Shown: positions 1-8,016 of the stretch, in pieces
Layout of the letters: the number at the start of each line of letters is the position of its first letter
Numbering within the stretch: the first letter of the stretch is position 1
Assembly (NCBI RefSeq): GCF_001953635.1
Contig: NZ_MEJH01000011.1
Coordinates: 1 to 64,000 of the forward strand
DNA: 64,000 nt
Direction: 5' to 3'
DNA from: Alteromonas abrolhosensis
GTDB taxonomy: Bacteria; Pseudomonadota; Gammaproteobacteria; Enterobacterales; Alteromonadaceae
Notes under the pieces: generated by a model
Database searches by the model: none
What the model saw: only the letters and a program-made list of their open reading frames with translations
What the model was told of the DNA's origin: nothing
Made by a program: the position numbers and the translations under genes

Positions 1-40
1 GCCAGCGTTCAATCTGAGCCATGATCAAACTCTTCAATTA
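1..40 (-). rRNA. rrs: 16S rRNA, 5' end (partial)
   Basis: Read on the minus strand this is the universal 5' end of bacterial 16S rRNA: TTGAAGAGTTTGATC followed by ATGGCTCAGATTGAACGC. Only about 40 nt lie in the window; the gene continues past the left edge. The mature 5' end is placed near position 40 by comparison with the E. coli start. Confidence 0.97.
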
Positions 41-109
41 AATATATCGAAATATGAATCGTCGTTGTGACACTCTTAACGAGTGCCCACACAGATTGTC
101 TTGTCTAAA

Positions 110-122
110 TTTTTAAAGAACA
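110..122 (-). promoter_or_regulatory. rRNA leader boxA antitermination site
   Basis: The minus strand reads TGTTCTTTAAAAA, close to the E. coli rrn boxA TGCTCTTTAACA, and it lies about 70 nt before the 16S 5' end, as expected for a NusB/S10-dependent antitermination site. A CACTC/GAGTG hairpin at about 71-85 follows it in the leader. Confidence 0.75.
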
Positions 123-175
123 TTCACCAAAAGCCGTTGCTTCTTAGTGACTCACCCTGTTCGAGTGAGGTGCGC

Positions 176-203
176 ATTATACGCTGGAAGTTTTCGTTGT
201 CAA
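176..203 (-). promoter_or_regulatory. rrn promoter, proximal (P2-like)
   Basis: The minus strand carries TTGACA (198-203), a 16-nt spacer and TATAAT (176-181), followed by a GCGC discriminator. Both hexamers are perfect consensus and the position is about 135 nt upstream of 16S. The GC-rich discriminator is typical of stringently controlled rRNA promoters. Confidence 0.92.
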
Positions 204-327
204 CACTTTTTGAAAATTTATTTTCTGAAGCGTTTCTTCTAAACTCCCGTCTTTACTGGCCTATAAAGGTAGTAGAGACTTACTTCAGGAGGCTTGCTGT
301 TTTGCTTTTCCCCCGAAGCGGATGCGC

Positions 328-355
328 ATTTTAGGGAAATGAGCGCTCACGTCAA
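328..355 (-). promoter_or_regulatory. rrn promoter, distal (P1-like)
   Basis: A second promoter of the same build: TTGACG (350-355), a 16-nt spacer, TAAAAT (328-333) and then a GCGC discriminator. The 75 nt upstream (356-430) are strongly A/T-rich, as in an UP element. It is about 150 nt upstream of the proximal promoter, giving a tandem arrangement like E. coli rrn P1-P2. Confidence 0.85.
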
Positions 356-672
356 CACTTATTTTGAAAAAGTTGAAAAAACTGAACTAACCGTCCATTT
401 TTCGTTCAAATGTGATAATTAGTAGACAATATGGACTAATTACTAATAGGATAGGAATTCAGATCCTATAAAGTAGTAGTTCTTAAAGTAGTATTTGATC
501 CTGCCGTTATTATATTAATGCTTAATATCAGATATAGATATTCAAGCTTGCGTAAGGGAATGCGTATAAGAATGTATATAAGCGTAATCAATTCACGCTT
601 TGCGTTCTTTGTAAGTGCATTAATACTGGTAGTGTCAGAAATTGACTACGCAATAATTATAAAGGTGGGTTT
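356..672. other. Intergenic region between rrn promoters and secreted repeat protein
   Basis: A/T-rich spacer holding the presumed UP element of the distal rrn promoter on one side and the upstream region of the rightward gene at 673 on the other. The ribosome binding site AAGGTGGG at about 662-669 precedes the ATG. I see no convincing gene or further element. Confidence 0.5.
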
Positions 673-1482
673 ATGTTTAAAACTCTTACACTGTTGTCAG
701 TGGCATTACTAACTACCCAGGTTAGTTATTCAGCATTGGCACAAGACGCTTCTTCAGATGAAGCCATTCAGCCCCCTGTTTCAACGAGTGTTGAAGTCGT
801 TGACGATTCAAACCATTTCCAAACTGCTTTTTTACGACGCCAGGTCGATCAGACAATGTCTGTTGGCAGAGCAATCAGTTCAATTGCTGGTCATTATCCG
901 CAAGAGATAGTGTCTATTGTAGATATTGCGTTAGATACTTACCCTGACAAATACAGGGAAATTATTTTTGCTGCTATTTCTGCGCAACCCGCTTCTACTG
1001 AAGAGATTGTACAGCTAGCTATTAAGAAAGAAGTAAGTAGCTGCCCTAACATTGTTCAGTTAGCGATAAAAGCAGAGCCTACTTATGTCGACTTTGTTGT
1101 ACACGCTGCTGCGGTATCAACACCAGAAGAGCTAGACGAGATTGTACGCGTTGCTGTCCTTACTCAACCGGACGCGGCAGACAGTATCGTTCAGACATTG
1201 TCGCAAGAACATCCAAACAAGATTGTCGATATCATGACAAGTGCATTGAACGCTGTACCTTTTGTTGGTGAGTATGTGGTGGATGCGCTTTTGGCCGTGT
1301 TTCCTAACGAAGCGGAAACGGTAGTTGAAACAGCAGTAAGAGAGTCGGCGCAGCAGCGTGAACAAGTCATGCGTATTTTAAATACTGCGCAACACGCGGG
1401 TGTGTCTCAGGACAAGTTAAAAGAATACGCGATGTCAGCTGGACTAAGCGAAGAAGACTTTAATAGCGCATTGGGCAATTAA
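673..1482 (+). CDS. Secreted helical-repeat protein, function unknown
   Basis: 269 residues. Residues 1-23 form a signal peptide (FKTLTLLSVALLTT, cleavage near ALAQ). The rest consists of degenerate repeats of about 22-25 residues of the form 'ivqlAixaqPxxxxeIV', visible from about residue 75 to 235 and predicted to be alpha-helical. Proline and alanine recur at fixed positions, as in a solenoid. It is likely periplasmic or exported. The start is supported by an AAGGTGGG site 4 nt upstream. A strong intrinsic terminator follows directly, so it is monocistronic. I recognise no enzyme motif; the repeats suggest a binding scaffold, but that is inference only. Confidence 0.85.
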   Translation: MFKTLTLLSVALLTTQVSYSALAQDASSDEAIQPPVSTSVEVVDDSNHFQTAFLRRQVDQTMSVGRAISSIAGHYPQEIVSIVDIALDTYPDKYREIIFAAISAQPASTEEIVQLAIKKEVSSCPNIVQLAIKAEPTYVDFVVHAAAVSTPEELDEIVRVAVLTQPDAADSIVQTLSQEHPNKIVDIMTSALNAVPFVGEYVVDALLAVFPNEAETVVETAVRESAQQREQVMRILNTAQHAGVSQDKLKEYAMSAGLSEEDFNSALGN

Positions 1483-1502
1483 TTACTTTTAGACTGATTT
1501 AT

Positions 1503-1540
1503 AAAACGGCGTATTGATTTGTTCAATACGCCGTTTTTTT
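1503..1540 (+). terminator. Intrinsic terminator after secreted repeat protein
   Basis: Stem AAACGGCGTATTGA / TCAATACGCCGTTT with a short loop, followed by a run of T. It ends the rightward gene; being near-symmetric it could also act on leftward transcripts leaving the TolC-family gene at 1643. Confidence 0.92.
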
Positions 1541-1642
1541 ATTGCTTTATGATTTTCTACAAAGGTTATCAGCTTTCTAACGACTGACTCCAAGCAAGTG
1601 ATCAGACGCACACCACACCTAGACTGATATGTTCAATGAAAG

Positions 1643-3073
1643 TTAATTGTTGAATGAGTACAACATGGCGGCTTCTTTATAAAGGGTTAGCTCTGCCTTC
1701 AATAAATCTACTCTCGCCTTTATTTCTTTTATCTGTGCCTTAATTTCATTTTGAGCACGTGCGTTCAATACAAACATGTCACTGTCACCCGCATCGAAGC
1801 GTGTTTTCTCGACCTTAGAAAGAGTTTTCGCTAACGCCGCATTTTCACTTTGCAGTTCAACAATGTCTTTCGCCTGCTCCCAGTAAACTAGAGCTTGTTC
1901 AAAGCGCTGAGCTATGGCCTGCTCAGTTGAGCTTAACTTGTGTTCCAGCTCTCTTTGTTTTGATTGCAGTTGGGCTTGTTCAGCTTTTGCCTTTCTGTTT
2001 CCTAACGGGTAAGAAAATGACAAACCCACTTTTGTTTCTGTTCCCTCTAAATTCGACGGACCAGAACCTATATCTCTTGCAACCGAGGCATTTAAATCTA
2101 ATTTGGGCAATAACGCGTTACTTGCTAATGCAGCCTTATTCTTTACCACCTGCTGCTCTAATTTCATAACATCAAGCTCAGGGTGACTGCGAAGAGCATT
2201 TCGAAGGGTCATTAATTGACCGTTTCCAACCCAGAAAGGCCAATTAATATCGTTAGGTGGGTTTACCTGATCTAAAGCCAGCATATCGCCTTGGGGTGAG
2301 CGCCAGTAAAAAGAAAGCATCTGGGCATGGGCGTCTCGTTTTTGTTTGAGTTCTGCGAGTAAAAGGCGCTGCTGCAAAATGTTGGCTTTAAATTCGGTTA
2401 ATACCACATTCGCAAGGTCGCCTTTCTCTACACGCGTTACCAACGCTTTTTCACGTTCCGCGGCTGTATTTAGCAGTTCTGTGACAGCTTTAACCTGTAA
2501 TGCACTTTCGTACCACGCGATATATTCGCTAACGCCTTTATAAACAAAGTCATTGATTAAGCTGGTTGCTAACGCCTGCCATTGTGAAGTGGCTAACCCA
2601 GCATTAGCCAATTCTGTTCTGCGCTTATCCAACTCTCTGTTTTTAAGCAGCGAAATAGCGATGCCGACACTCGCCTCGCCACCAGACAATGTTTCGTAGT
2701 CGGCTTCGTACACAGGAAAATCACCGTCTGATATACGATACTCGGTGTAAACCGAGCCGTTAAAGTCTTCGAACGGATTGGAAAAGCGCTGCGTTAAATT
2801 AGTACCATCGTAATATCCACTGACGCGGCTACTAGTTTTCTGCTCTATGAACGGATCAAAGCTACTTCTTGCTATTTCAAGTTCGGCTGCAGCTTGATAA
2901 TTTCCCTCATTGATTGCCAATACGTAAGGGTGATAATTCACCATACTTTGTATTAGAGCATCGATTGATGGTGCTTGCCTGGATGCTTCACCTTGCGTAG
3001 CCGCGACTGACACGTTAACGCTAGCAAACACAGCCGTTGCTATTAGCGATTTTATCATCGTTCGCACTACCAT
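1643..3073 (-). CDS. TolC-family outer membrane efflux protein
   Basis: 476 residues with an N-terminal signal peptide (MIKSLIATAVFASVNVSVAA, after a short MVVRT extension). The body shows the two halves of an outer membrane efflux protein: long amphipathic coiled-coil segments (about 190-260 and 360-450) and a repeated pattern around SYPLGNRKAKAEQAQLQ. Role: the outer-membrane exit duct for a tripartite transporter. It is last in the operon ABC-HlyD-TolC; its ATG overlaps the stop codon of the HlyD gene and has GGAG 7 nt upstream. Substrate unknown. The family assignment is confident; a specific symbol is not justified. Confidence 0.9.
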   Translation of the reverse strand: MVVRTMIKSLIATAVFASVNVSVAATQGEASRQAPSIDALIQSMVNYHPYVLAINEGNYQAAAELEIARSSFDPFIEQKTSSRVSGYYDGTNLTQRFSNPFEDFNGSVYTEYRISDGDFPVYEADYETLSGGEASVGIAISLLKNRELDKRRTELANAGLATSQWQALATSLINDFVYKGVSEYIAWYESALQVKAVTELLNTAAEREKALVTRVEKGDLANVVLTEFKANILQQRLLLAELKQKRDAHAQMLSFYWRSPQGDMLALDQVNPPNDINWPFWVGNGQLMTLRNALRSHPELDVMKLEQQVVKNKAALASNALLPKLDLNASVARDIGSGPSNLEGTETKVGLSFSYPLGNRKAKAEQAQLQSKQRELEHKLSSTEQAIAQRFEQALVYWEQAKDIVELQSENAALAKTLSKVEKTRFDAGDSDMFVLNARAQNEIKAQIKEIKARVDLLKAELTLYKEAAMLYSFNN

Positions 3074-4119
3074 ATTGACGCTCCAGAACCTTTGGCTCCG
3101 CCAGTAGTAGGCTCTTGCGTGGGTAGCGGCGGGAAGTTATTTAACTGTCGCCACATTTCATAACCTAAACGTACCTCTTCCAATAACACCCATGCTTTTA
3201 CTCGGCTTCCTAATCGCGCAGAGCTCTCCGCCGGCCACGGAATATCTGACTCGTCTGGTTTTATCCAAACGTTAAAGTCGCCTGTAGCATTCGCCACAGG
3301 TTCTACGTAAACCACTTCACCACCGAAGGTACCTATTGCACTGCCAGGCCACCCGCTAAATTGGAAAACCGGCCAACCATCAAACTGCAAGCGCGCTTTT
3401 GCGCCTGGCTTAACCAGCGGAGCATCTAACCCTCTTACGGTAACACGTACACTACGCTTCGCATCTGCTGGAATAAACTGCCCAAGAATATCTCCCGATT
3501 TTACGAAGGTAGAAACACCTCCAGAGAGCAATCGAACAACGGTTCCATCAACGGGAGCGTACTTAGTTTGCGTAGACTGACGAGATAAGATCATGCTTAC
3601 TTCATTAATTTCTGATACTGAGGCTGCAGCTTTTGCTCTTAGCTCCTGTACTTTAATTTCAGCTTGCTCAACTTCCTTTCGGGAAACCAACCCCTGTTCT
3701 TGTAGCGACTTTTGGCGCGCCAAATTGTTTTCGGCATTTCTTACTGCTGTTTCGTTCGCTTGATTTTTCAAGTTGGCTGCTGAGAGTTGAGAACGCAACT
3801 TCTCAAGGCGCTGCGCATCAATATCAATTAGGGTAACAATAGGCTCTCCCGCTTTTACTTGCTGCCCTTCCCTTACATGCCATTGCTTAACCTGTCCATC
3901 AACCAATGCGTTAATTGGCTGAGTTCTATCTTTAGGGTCAAGAGAGTCAACCATGCCTGTTCCGTAGGCAGTTTGGATCCAAGGGGTAAAATACAAAATT
4001 AGCCCAGCAGCTAACACTAAGAAAATAATAATGCCAGTAATAACACGATGAAGTTTGGGCACGTTCAAAGAAGGCAATGAAGTTATGTTGTCTAAAAAGC
4101 GACGTTCTGCGTTATTCAC
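3067..4119 (-). CDS. HlyD-family periplasmic adaptor (membrane fusion) protein
   Basis: 350 residues. One N-terminal membrane segment (about 25-46, ITGIIIFLVLAAGLILYF) is followed by a biotinyl-lipoyl-like part (VDGQVKQWHVREGQQVKAGEPIVTL), an alpha-helical hairpin (about 105-175) and a second lipoyl/beta-barrel part. It bridges the inner-membrane component and the TolC-type duct. The start codon is GTG, placed immediately after the TAA of the ABC gene and preceded by GGAGG at 8 nt, which supports tight translational coupling. The C-terminal tail is rich in P, G and T. Confidence 0.92.
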   Translation of the reverse strand: MNNAERRFLDNITSLPSLNVPKLHRVITGIIIFLVLAAGLILYFTPWIQTAYGTGMVDSLDPKDRTQPINALVDGQVKQWHVREGQQVKAGEPIVTLIDIDAQRLEKLRSQLSAANLKNQANETAVRNAENNLARQKSLQEQGLVSRKEVEQAEIKVQELRAKAAASVSEINEVSMILSRQSTQTKYAPVDGTVVRLLSGGVSTFVKSGDILGQFIPADAKRSVRVTVRGLDAPLVKPGAKARLQFDGWPVFQFSGWPGSAIGTFGGEVVYVEPVANATGDFNVWIKPDESDIPWPAESSARLGSRVKAWVLLEEVRLGYEMWRQLNNFPPLPTQEPTTGGAKGSGASIW

Positions 4120-5847
4120 TTACTCACCCTCCTTATTATTTGTTGAAGCCGTACTGCTAGCACCTTCTTTGCAAGAAGATATTGGTGACTCACCGTTTGA
4201 ATATTCATTTAGCATAGCCGTTGCGTTGTCATGGAGATGTAAGACACCTTCAAAACAATCTGGTAAGGGCATATTGGTAAAATACATTACGGTAAAATCA
4301 TGCTTGCTTAAGCGCCTTAATAGCCGAGCTCGTAGCTCTACTGGGATAGCGTCGAAATGCTGATTTAATATTAATAGTTTAGGTTTACCGATGATTGCAG
4401 CGGCAAGTTTAAGCAATAAGAACTCTAACGGCTGCAACGGCGCGCCCAACACCGACACTTTTGTCTGTAACCCTTCTGGTAAGCTATCAATGACTTTCGT
4501 CATTTCAACTTCCTCAAGGGCCGCGCGGATATCAGCAATGGTCGCCTGTGGGTGCGCTAACTTTAAATAGCGCTCTACAGATACTTCAATAATGAGTGAG
4601 CGGTCGAGAATGGTAACGGCTTGTCTTAGTTCGTGTGTGTCATAATCGTTAAGACTGAGCTCGCCCAACAAAATGTCGCCAGTTTTTACGCGATCGTATT
4701 GCTTTAACAACCCTAAAAGTTGCTTCTGTACCCAACTTTTATCCGTTGTAACAAAGTACTTGGTACCTGGCTCGAAGATCACGTTGAGGTTGCATGTATC
4801 ATTACCATGTTTCAGCTCTACGTCGTTAAACACCAACTTTGACGACGCAGGAATTTGCTCTGAGCTATTAAGCTCTTCTTGCGGCATAGCTAGCGCACCG
4901 CCCAGCTTTTCAGCAGCACCATAAAGTTCATAGTAAAGTTTAAGGTATTGGGTAAAACGGGAAAGCCCAAAGAAAACGGCAGACATAACAAGCTCAGCAG
5001 CCACCAGTTGACCAATCGAAAGCTCGCCTTGTACAACCAGAACACCACCAATGCCAAGGAGCGACGCGCTCGCTACGGCATACATCAATAAGAACATTAC
5101 CACCTGCGAAAACGTGTAATGGAAATGGCTTTTGTGCTTTTGCACATAGTTGCTGATATACCCTTCGGTGCTACGACCCGCGTATTCAACGTGGTCGGCC
5201 GACTTAAAGAACTCGTGGGCAATTGCAATATCGTGTAACCATTTTGCCGACTCATATTTCGCGTTAGACAGTTCTATGGCCGTGCGCTTGGCACCACGCC
5301 CCCAAATTTTCCATACTGCATACATGGTAAGTAAAAGCACCATGTTAAAAGCGAAAAGCGCTGGGTGATAAAATGACACCAAAGTGAAACCCACCAGCAT
5401 CTGTAATACCAATGCGAAGCCATCTATCATCAAGGAAGGCATGTTCTTTTGAAAAGTCATAATGTCGAAATAACGCTGAGTAATACTAACGTTTTGGCGA
5501 CCTTCAAAGAAACTATGGGGCGCAAGAATGGTTTTTAGCCCTAAGTCAGCAGTAAGCCTGGCATACACTTTACGCTCGTAGAACTCCATTACTCGCATAC
5601 GCAGTGCGCTGAATACACCCGATATAAATAATGTAAGAAACAGAATAACGGCAAGAATGATAACCGCGCGGGTAGAGCCGATATTAGCGATACTATTAAT
5701 TAACGTTTGTACCGCAATAGGCACCGCAAGTGTCATTAAACTAATTGCTACGCCATAGGCGATAGCAACCCAAAAAAAGCCAGCCTCGGGTTTTAGTAAC
5801 GAAAATAAGGTTTTTCGCGTTTTACGTAAATCAATTGGTTTAGCCAT
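4120..5847 (-). CDS. ABC half-transporter with degenerate nucleotide-binding domain
   Basis: 575 residues. The first 310 form an ABC type-1 exporter membrane domain with about six membrane helices (for example 25-50, 60-80, 140-180, 250-290). The remainder aligns by order with an ABC ATPase but every catalytic motif is lost. The Walker A region reads TTDKSWVQKQL (about 367-377) instead of GxxGxGKST. The Q-loop glutamine is replaced (TILDRSL). The signature LSGGQ reads LQPLE (about 471-475). Walker B reads LLILNQ (491-496) with both acidic residues amidated, and the H-loop histidine is N525. The fold pattern otherwise persists without stops or frameshifts, so it looks like a maintained pseudo-ATPase. 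It probably forms an export complex with the HlyD and TolC partners downstream. Substrate unknown. Confidence 0.88.
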   Translation of the reverse strand: MAKPIDLRKTRKTLFSLLKPEAGFFWVAIAYGVAISLMTLAVPIAVQTLINSIANIGSTRAVIILAVILFLTLFISGVFSALRMRVMEFYERKVYARLTADLGLKTILAPHSFFEGRQNVSITQRYFDIMTFQKNMPSLMIDGFALVLQMLVGFTLVSFYHPALFAFNMVLLLTMYAVWKIWGRGAKRTAIELSNAKYESAKWLHDIAIAHEFFKSADHVEYAGRSTEGYISNYVQKHKSHFHYTFSQVVMFLLMYAVASASLLGIGGVLVVQGELSIGQLVAAELVMSAVFFGLSRFTQYLKLYYELYGAAEKLGGALAMPQEELNSSEQIPASSKLVFNDVELKHGNDTCNLNVIFEPGTKYFVTTDKSWVQKQLLGLLKQYDRVKTGDILLGELSLNDYDTHELRQAVTILDRSLIIEVSVERYLKLAHPQATIADIRAALEEVEMTKVIDSLPEGLQTKVSVLGAPLQPLEFLLLKLAAAIIGKPKLLILNQHFDAIPVELRARLLRRLSKHDFTVMYFTNMPLPDCFEGVLHLHDNATAMLNEYSNGESPISSCKEGASSTASTNNKEGE

Positions 5848-6044
5848 AGTTATGTCTTCAATATACCGCTAGCTTATAAATCAGTGACGCGCTGCTTTAT
5901 AACAATAAAAGCAACGCCAAATAGTGTATTGCAATAGTTAGTCAGAATAAATCTGTTATATTCTTAATAGTTCATCGAAAAAAATGGGGTCAGAGTACAT
6001 TTTCTGTCTTCTCATATCTTGACCAATCAAAATCTAGTAACAGT
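5848..6044. promoter_or_regulatory. Divergent promoter region, export operon / LysR gene
   Basis: A 197-nt spacer between two divergently transcribed genes, the usual place for a LysR operator controlling both. It is A/T-rich and contains a copy of the GGGGTCAGAGTACATTTTC repeat next to the LysR start. I could not assign -35/-10 boxes or a clear T-N11-A site. Confidence 0.4.
5985..6006 (+). repeat. Dispersed repeat, copy A
   Basis: Contains GGGGTCAGAGTACATTTTC, preceded by T and followed by TG. It is one of four copies in the window and lies about 40 nt upstream of the LysR gene. Unlike copies C and D it has no flanking CCCC arm, so it cannot fold as they do. Confidence 0.85.
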
Positions 6045-6935
6045 ATGCATCATCTAAACTACCATCATTTATACTATTTTTATCTTGTTGCTCGTGAAGG
6101 TAGCATCGCTAAAGCTGCTAAGTTACTTCACGTTACCCCTCAAACCGTGAGCGGGCAACTAAGCACCTTTGAAACTCAACTGGGCTACTCCCTCTTCGAC
6201 AGAATAAACAAACGCTTATACTTAAACGCGAGGGGTAAAGTAAGTTACCAGTATGCCAGCGAAATATTTCACAAAGGTAATCAACTAGCTGAAATACTTA
6301 ACAATAGCGATGAAGTGAATACGAAAGAATTCGTGATAGGTATTACAAATGGCATTCCAAAGGTCTTATTTTATGACTTTGTTCACTCCACAATGCGCAA
6401 ATTTTCACAGGTAAGATACGTTATTAAAGAAGACAGCTTTGACGGCTTATTAAAAGAACTCGCCATTAACGCAATCGACTTTATCGTGGCAGACAGGGGG
6501 ATAGCTCCTGGTACACAAATTAGTGCCAATAGCTTTTTCTTGGGTGAAAGTTCACTCAGCTTCTTTGCCAAAGCACCGCTTAATGAAAGTCAAACCTTCC
6601 CTGAGTGTTTAAATCAAATGCCCTTACTTATTCAGGGTAATACTTCAGGAATACGGCAAGCACTTACAAGCTGGCTTGAAACCGAACAGCTTTATCCAAA
6701 AATCGTGGCCGAATTCGATGATACAGCTTTACTGAAACTATTTGGCAGCGAAGACTTCGGCGTTTTCTGCGCACCATCCGCAATTTCAAAGCACGTGGAA
6801 GAGCAATACGGTGTGTACTGTATTGGTAACGCAAGTACTTTAAATGAGAGATACTATGCCATTACTGGCAAGAGTAGAGCTGACTACACCATCAGTGAAG
6901 CAATTGTAGAAGCCGCTCGTGAAATTTTAGCGTAG
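6045..6935 (+). CDS. LysR-family transcriptional regulator, NhaR-like
   Basis: 296 residues. The N-terminal helix-turn-helix (about 5-65) reads NYHHLYYFYLVAREGSIAKA and LHVTPQTVSGQLSTFE, closely resembling NhaR, the sodium-responsive activator of nhaA in enterobacteria. The C-terminal half is a LysR-type substrate-binding domain. No nhaA is present here; the divergent partner is the degenerate ABC export operon, so that operon is the likely target. The gene is flanked by direct copies of the dispersed repeat (5985 and 6949). Confidence 0.9.
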   Translation: MHHLNYHHLYYFYLVAREGSIAKAAKLLHVTPQTVSGQLSTFETQLGYSLFDRINKRLYLNARGKVSYQYASEIFHKGNQLAEILNNSDEVNTKEFVIGITNGIPKVLFYDFVHSTMRKFSQVRYVIKEDSFDGLLKELAINAIDFIVADRGIAPGTQISANSFFLGESSLSFFAKAPLNESQTFPECLNQMPLLIQGNTSGIRQALTSWLETEQLYPKIVAEFDDTALLKLFGSEDFGVFCAPSAISKHVEEQYGVYCIGNASTLNERYYAITGKSRADYTISEAIVEAAREILA

Positions 6936-6948
6936 TGCACTAAATGGC

Positions 6949-6969
6949 GGGGTCAGAGTACATTTTCTG
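6949..6969 (+). repeat. Dispersed repeat, copy B
   Basis: GGGGTCAGAGTACATTTTC followed by TG, then CCCCCA. TGGCGGGG on the left and TGCCCCCA on the right form an imperfect palindrome around it. It sits between the stop of the LysR gene and the end of the leftward YkgJ-type gene. Confidence 0.85.
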
Positions 6970-6981
6970 CCCCCACTTAGT

Positions 6982-7656
6982 TTAAGCAGCAACACCATCA
7001 TCTACATCTTGTGCATAAAAACTTAGCGTAAGAATTTTCTCTAACACAAAGCGCAAGGCGTCGTTAATCGGCATAAGCTTTTCGCCCAGTTCATAGTCTA
7101 ACTGAGCAAGTTTTTGTCTGCCTTCTGCAATCATAGGCGGCTTTGTCGAGGTAATTTCAATCTCACTGTTTGCAGCAATATCATCAATCACTGGCTGTTC
7201 AGAGACATCAAAGCGCTGTGGCTGTATAGCAATTAGCGCTGCCGCGTACTTTTCTGGTGCAGCTTGCTTAATTGGTTTGCACACCGAAAGTGTGGCTTCG
7301 CCAGATTTTGTTTTATAACCTGCGGCGCCAAACATGCGGCAAATACCAGGCCGGTACTCGTAAATTCCGCAGTAGCCCTCTGTACCGTCCAAACTTATGC
7401 GTTCGTATTGCTTGCAAGCGAAGCCGCTGTAGTTGTCTAGTTCATCGAACGCCTGTTCAGCTTGCCCGGTATCAAAAAGGTGCAGCGCAAAAGGCAGCAT
7501 TTCTAATGGCGACACTTCGATGTCAGGTTTATTGCAACATGCACCACATTTCTCAACACAGTTTAATGATTGACTGGATTGGTATGCGCTGAATTCTTGG
7601 GAAAGAGATTGGTAAACATCCATCACTTGGCTGGACAGCTCACGCAGCCTATTCAT
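6982..7656 (-). CDS. YkgJ-family CxxCxxCC cysteine-cluster protein
   Basis: 224 residues. The N-terminal half carries the YkgJ/UPF0153 cysteine pattern: CVEKCGACC (about 33-41), then CGIYEYRPGICRMFG and a later VCKP. These conserved cysteines are thought to bind a metal or Fe-S cluster; the biochemical role of the family is not established. The gene is monocistronic and flanked by inverted copies of the dispersed repeat (6949 and 7785). Confidence 0.85.
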   Translation of the reverse strand: MNRLRELSSQVMDVYQSLSQEFSAYQSSQSLNCVEKCGACCNKPDIEVSPLEMLPFALHLFDTGQAEQAFDELDNYSGFACKQYERISLDGTEGYCGIYEYRPGICRMFGAAGYKTKSGEATLSVCKPIKQAAPEKYAAALIAIQPQRFDVSEQPVIDDIAANSEIEITSTKPPMIAEGRQKLAQLDYELGEKLMPINDALRFVLEKILTLSFYAQDVDDGVAA

Positions 7657-7775
7657 AACGACTCCGCTAATAAAAGCAAACTAAAACAAATACATGTTCA
7701 TGCTGGCGTAATGTAATAGGTAGCATGAACTCAACATTCTGCTTACTGGGTTTAAGAACCAGTTGGACAGATCGC

Positions 7776-7806
7776 ATTGGGAGCGGAAATGTACTCTGAC
7801 CCCAAT
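7776..7806 (-). repeat. Dispersed repeat, copy C, in hairpin form
   Basis: On the minus strand TGGGGTCAGAGTACATTTCC (7785-7804). The copy is bounded by ATTGGG (7776-7781) and CCCAAT (7801-7806), so it can fold into a small hairpin, as copy D can. Confidence 0.8.
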
Positions 7807-7977
7807 ATTTTAAAGCATGCTTCTTCCCCGCCGGGTGTGAATAAGCGTGAGGCTTAATGGCAGGGGTTGAATTGTTGCGGATTTTATTTTGAAATTAGGG
7901 GATTGGGAAGTTTTTTGTACTGAAATTCACTAACTTATTTGATATTAAAATCAGGATGAATATAGAAATATAAGAGC

Positions 7978-8007
7978 GTAGCGAGCCATTTCAATCTGGC
8001 TCGCTAC
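7978..8007 (-). terminator. Hairpin after the Ig-like lipoprotein gene
   Basis: Perfect 11-bp stem GTAGCGAGCCA / TGGCTCGCTAC with an 8-nt loop, 9 nt beyond the lipoprotein stop codon. The following T-tract is weak on the minus strand, so termination efficiency is uncertain. Confidence 0.7.
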
Positions 8008-8016
8008 CTTTACACA

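Larger units (their letters stand above)
7657..8016. other. Intergenic region with repeat copy C and a terminator
   Basis: 360 nt between two leftward genes. It holds the upstream region of the YkgJ-type gene, dispersed repeat copy C and a perfect 11-bp hairpin next to the lipoprotein gene. I see no coding sequence. Confidence 0.6.

Noticed and set aside
518..712. Short rightward reading frame before the secreted repeat protein
   Set aside because: No ribosome binding site, overlaps the true start region of the gene at 673 and resembles no protein.
1132..1365. Leftward reading frame inside the secreted repeat protein gene
   Set aside because: Lies entirely within a better-supported gene with signal peptide and binding site; shadow frame.
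4120..5847. Frameshift or pseudogene as cause of the missing ABC motifs
   Set aside because: The frame is continuous, the domain order is kept, and coupling to the next gene by GGAGG and an adjacent GTG is intact; sequencing errors would not replace residues in all five motifs.
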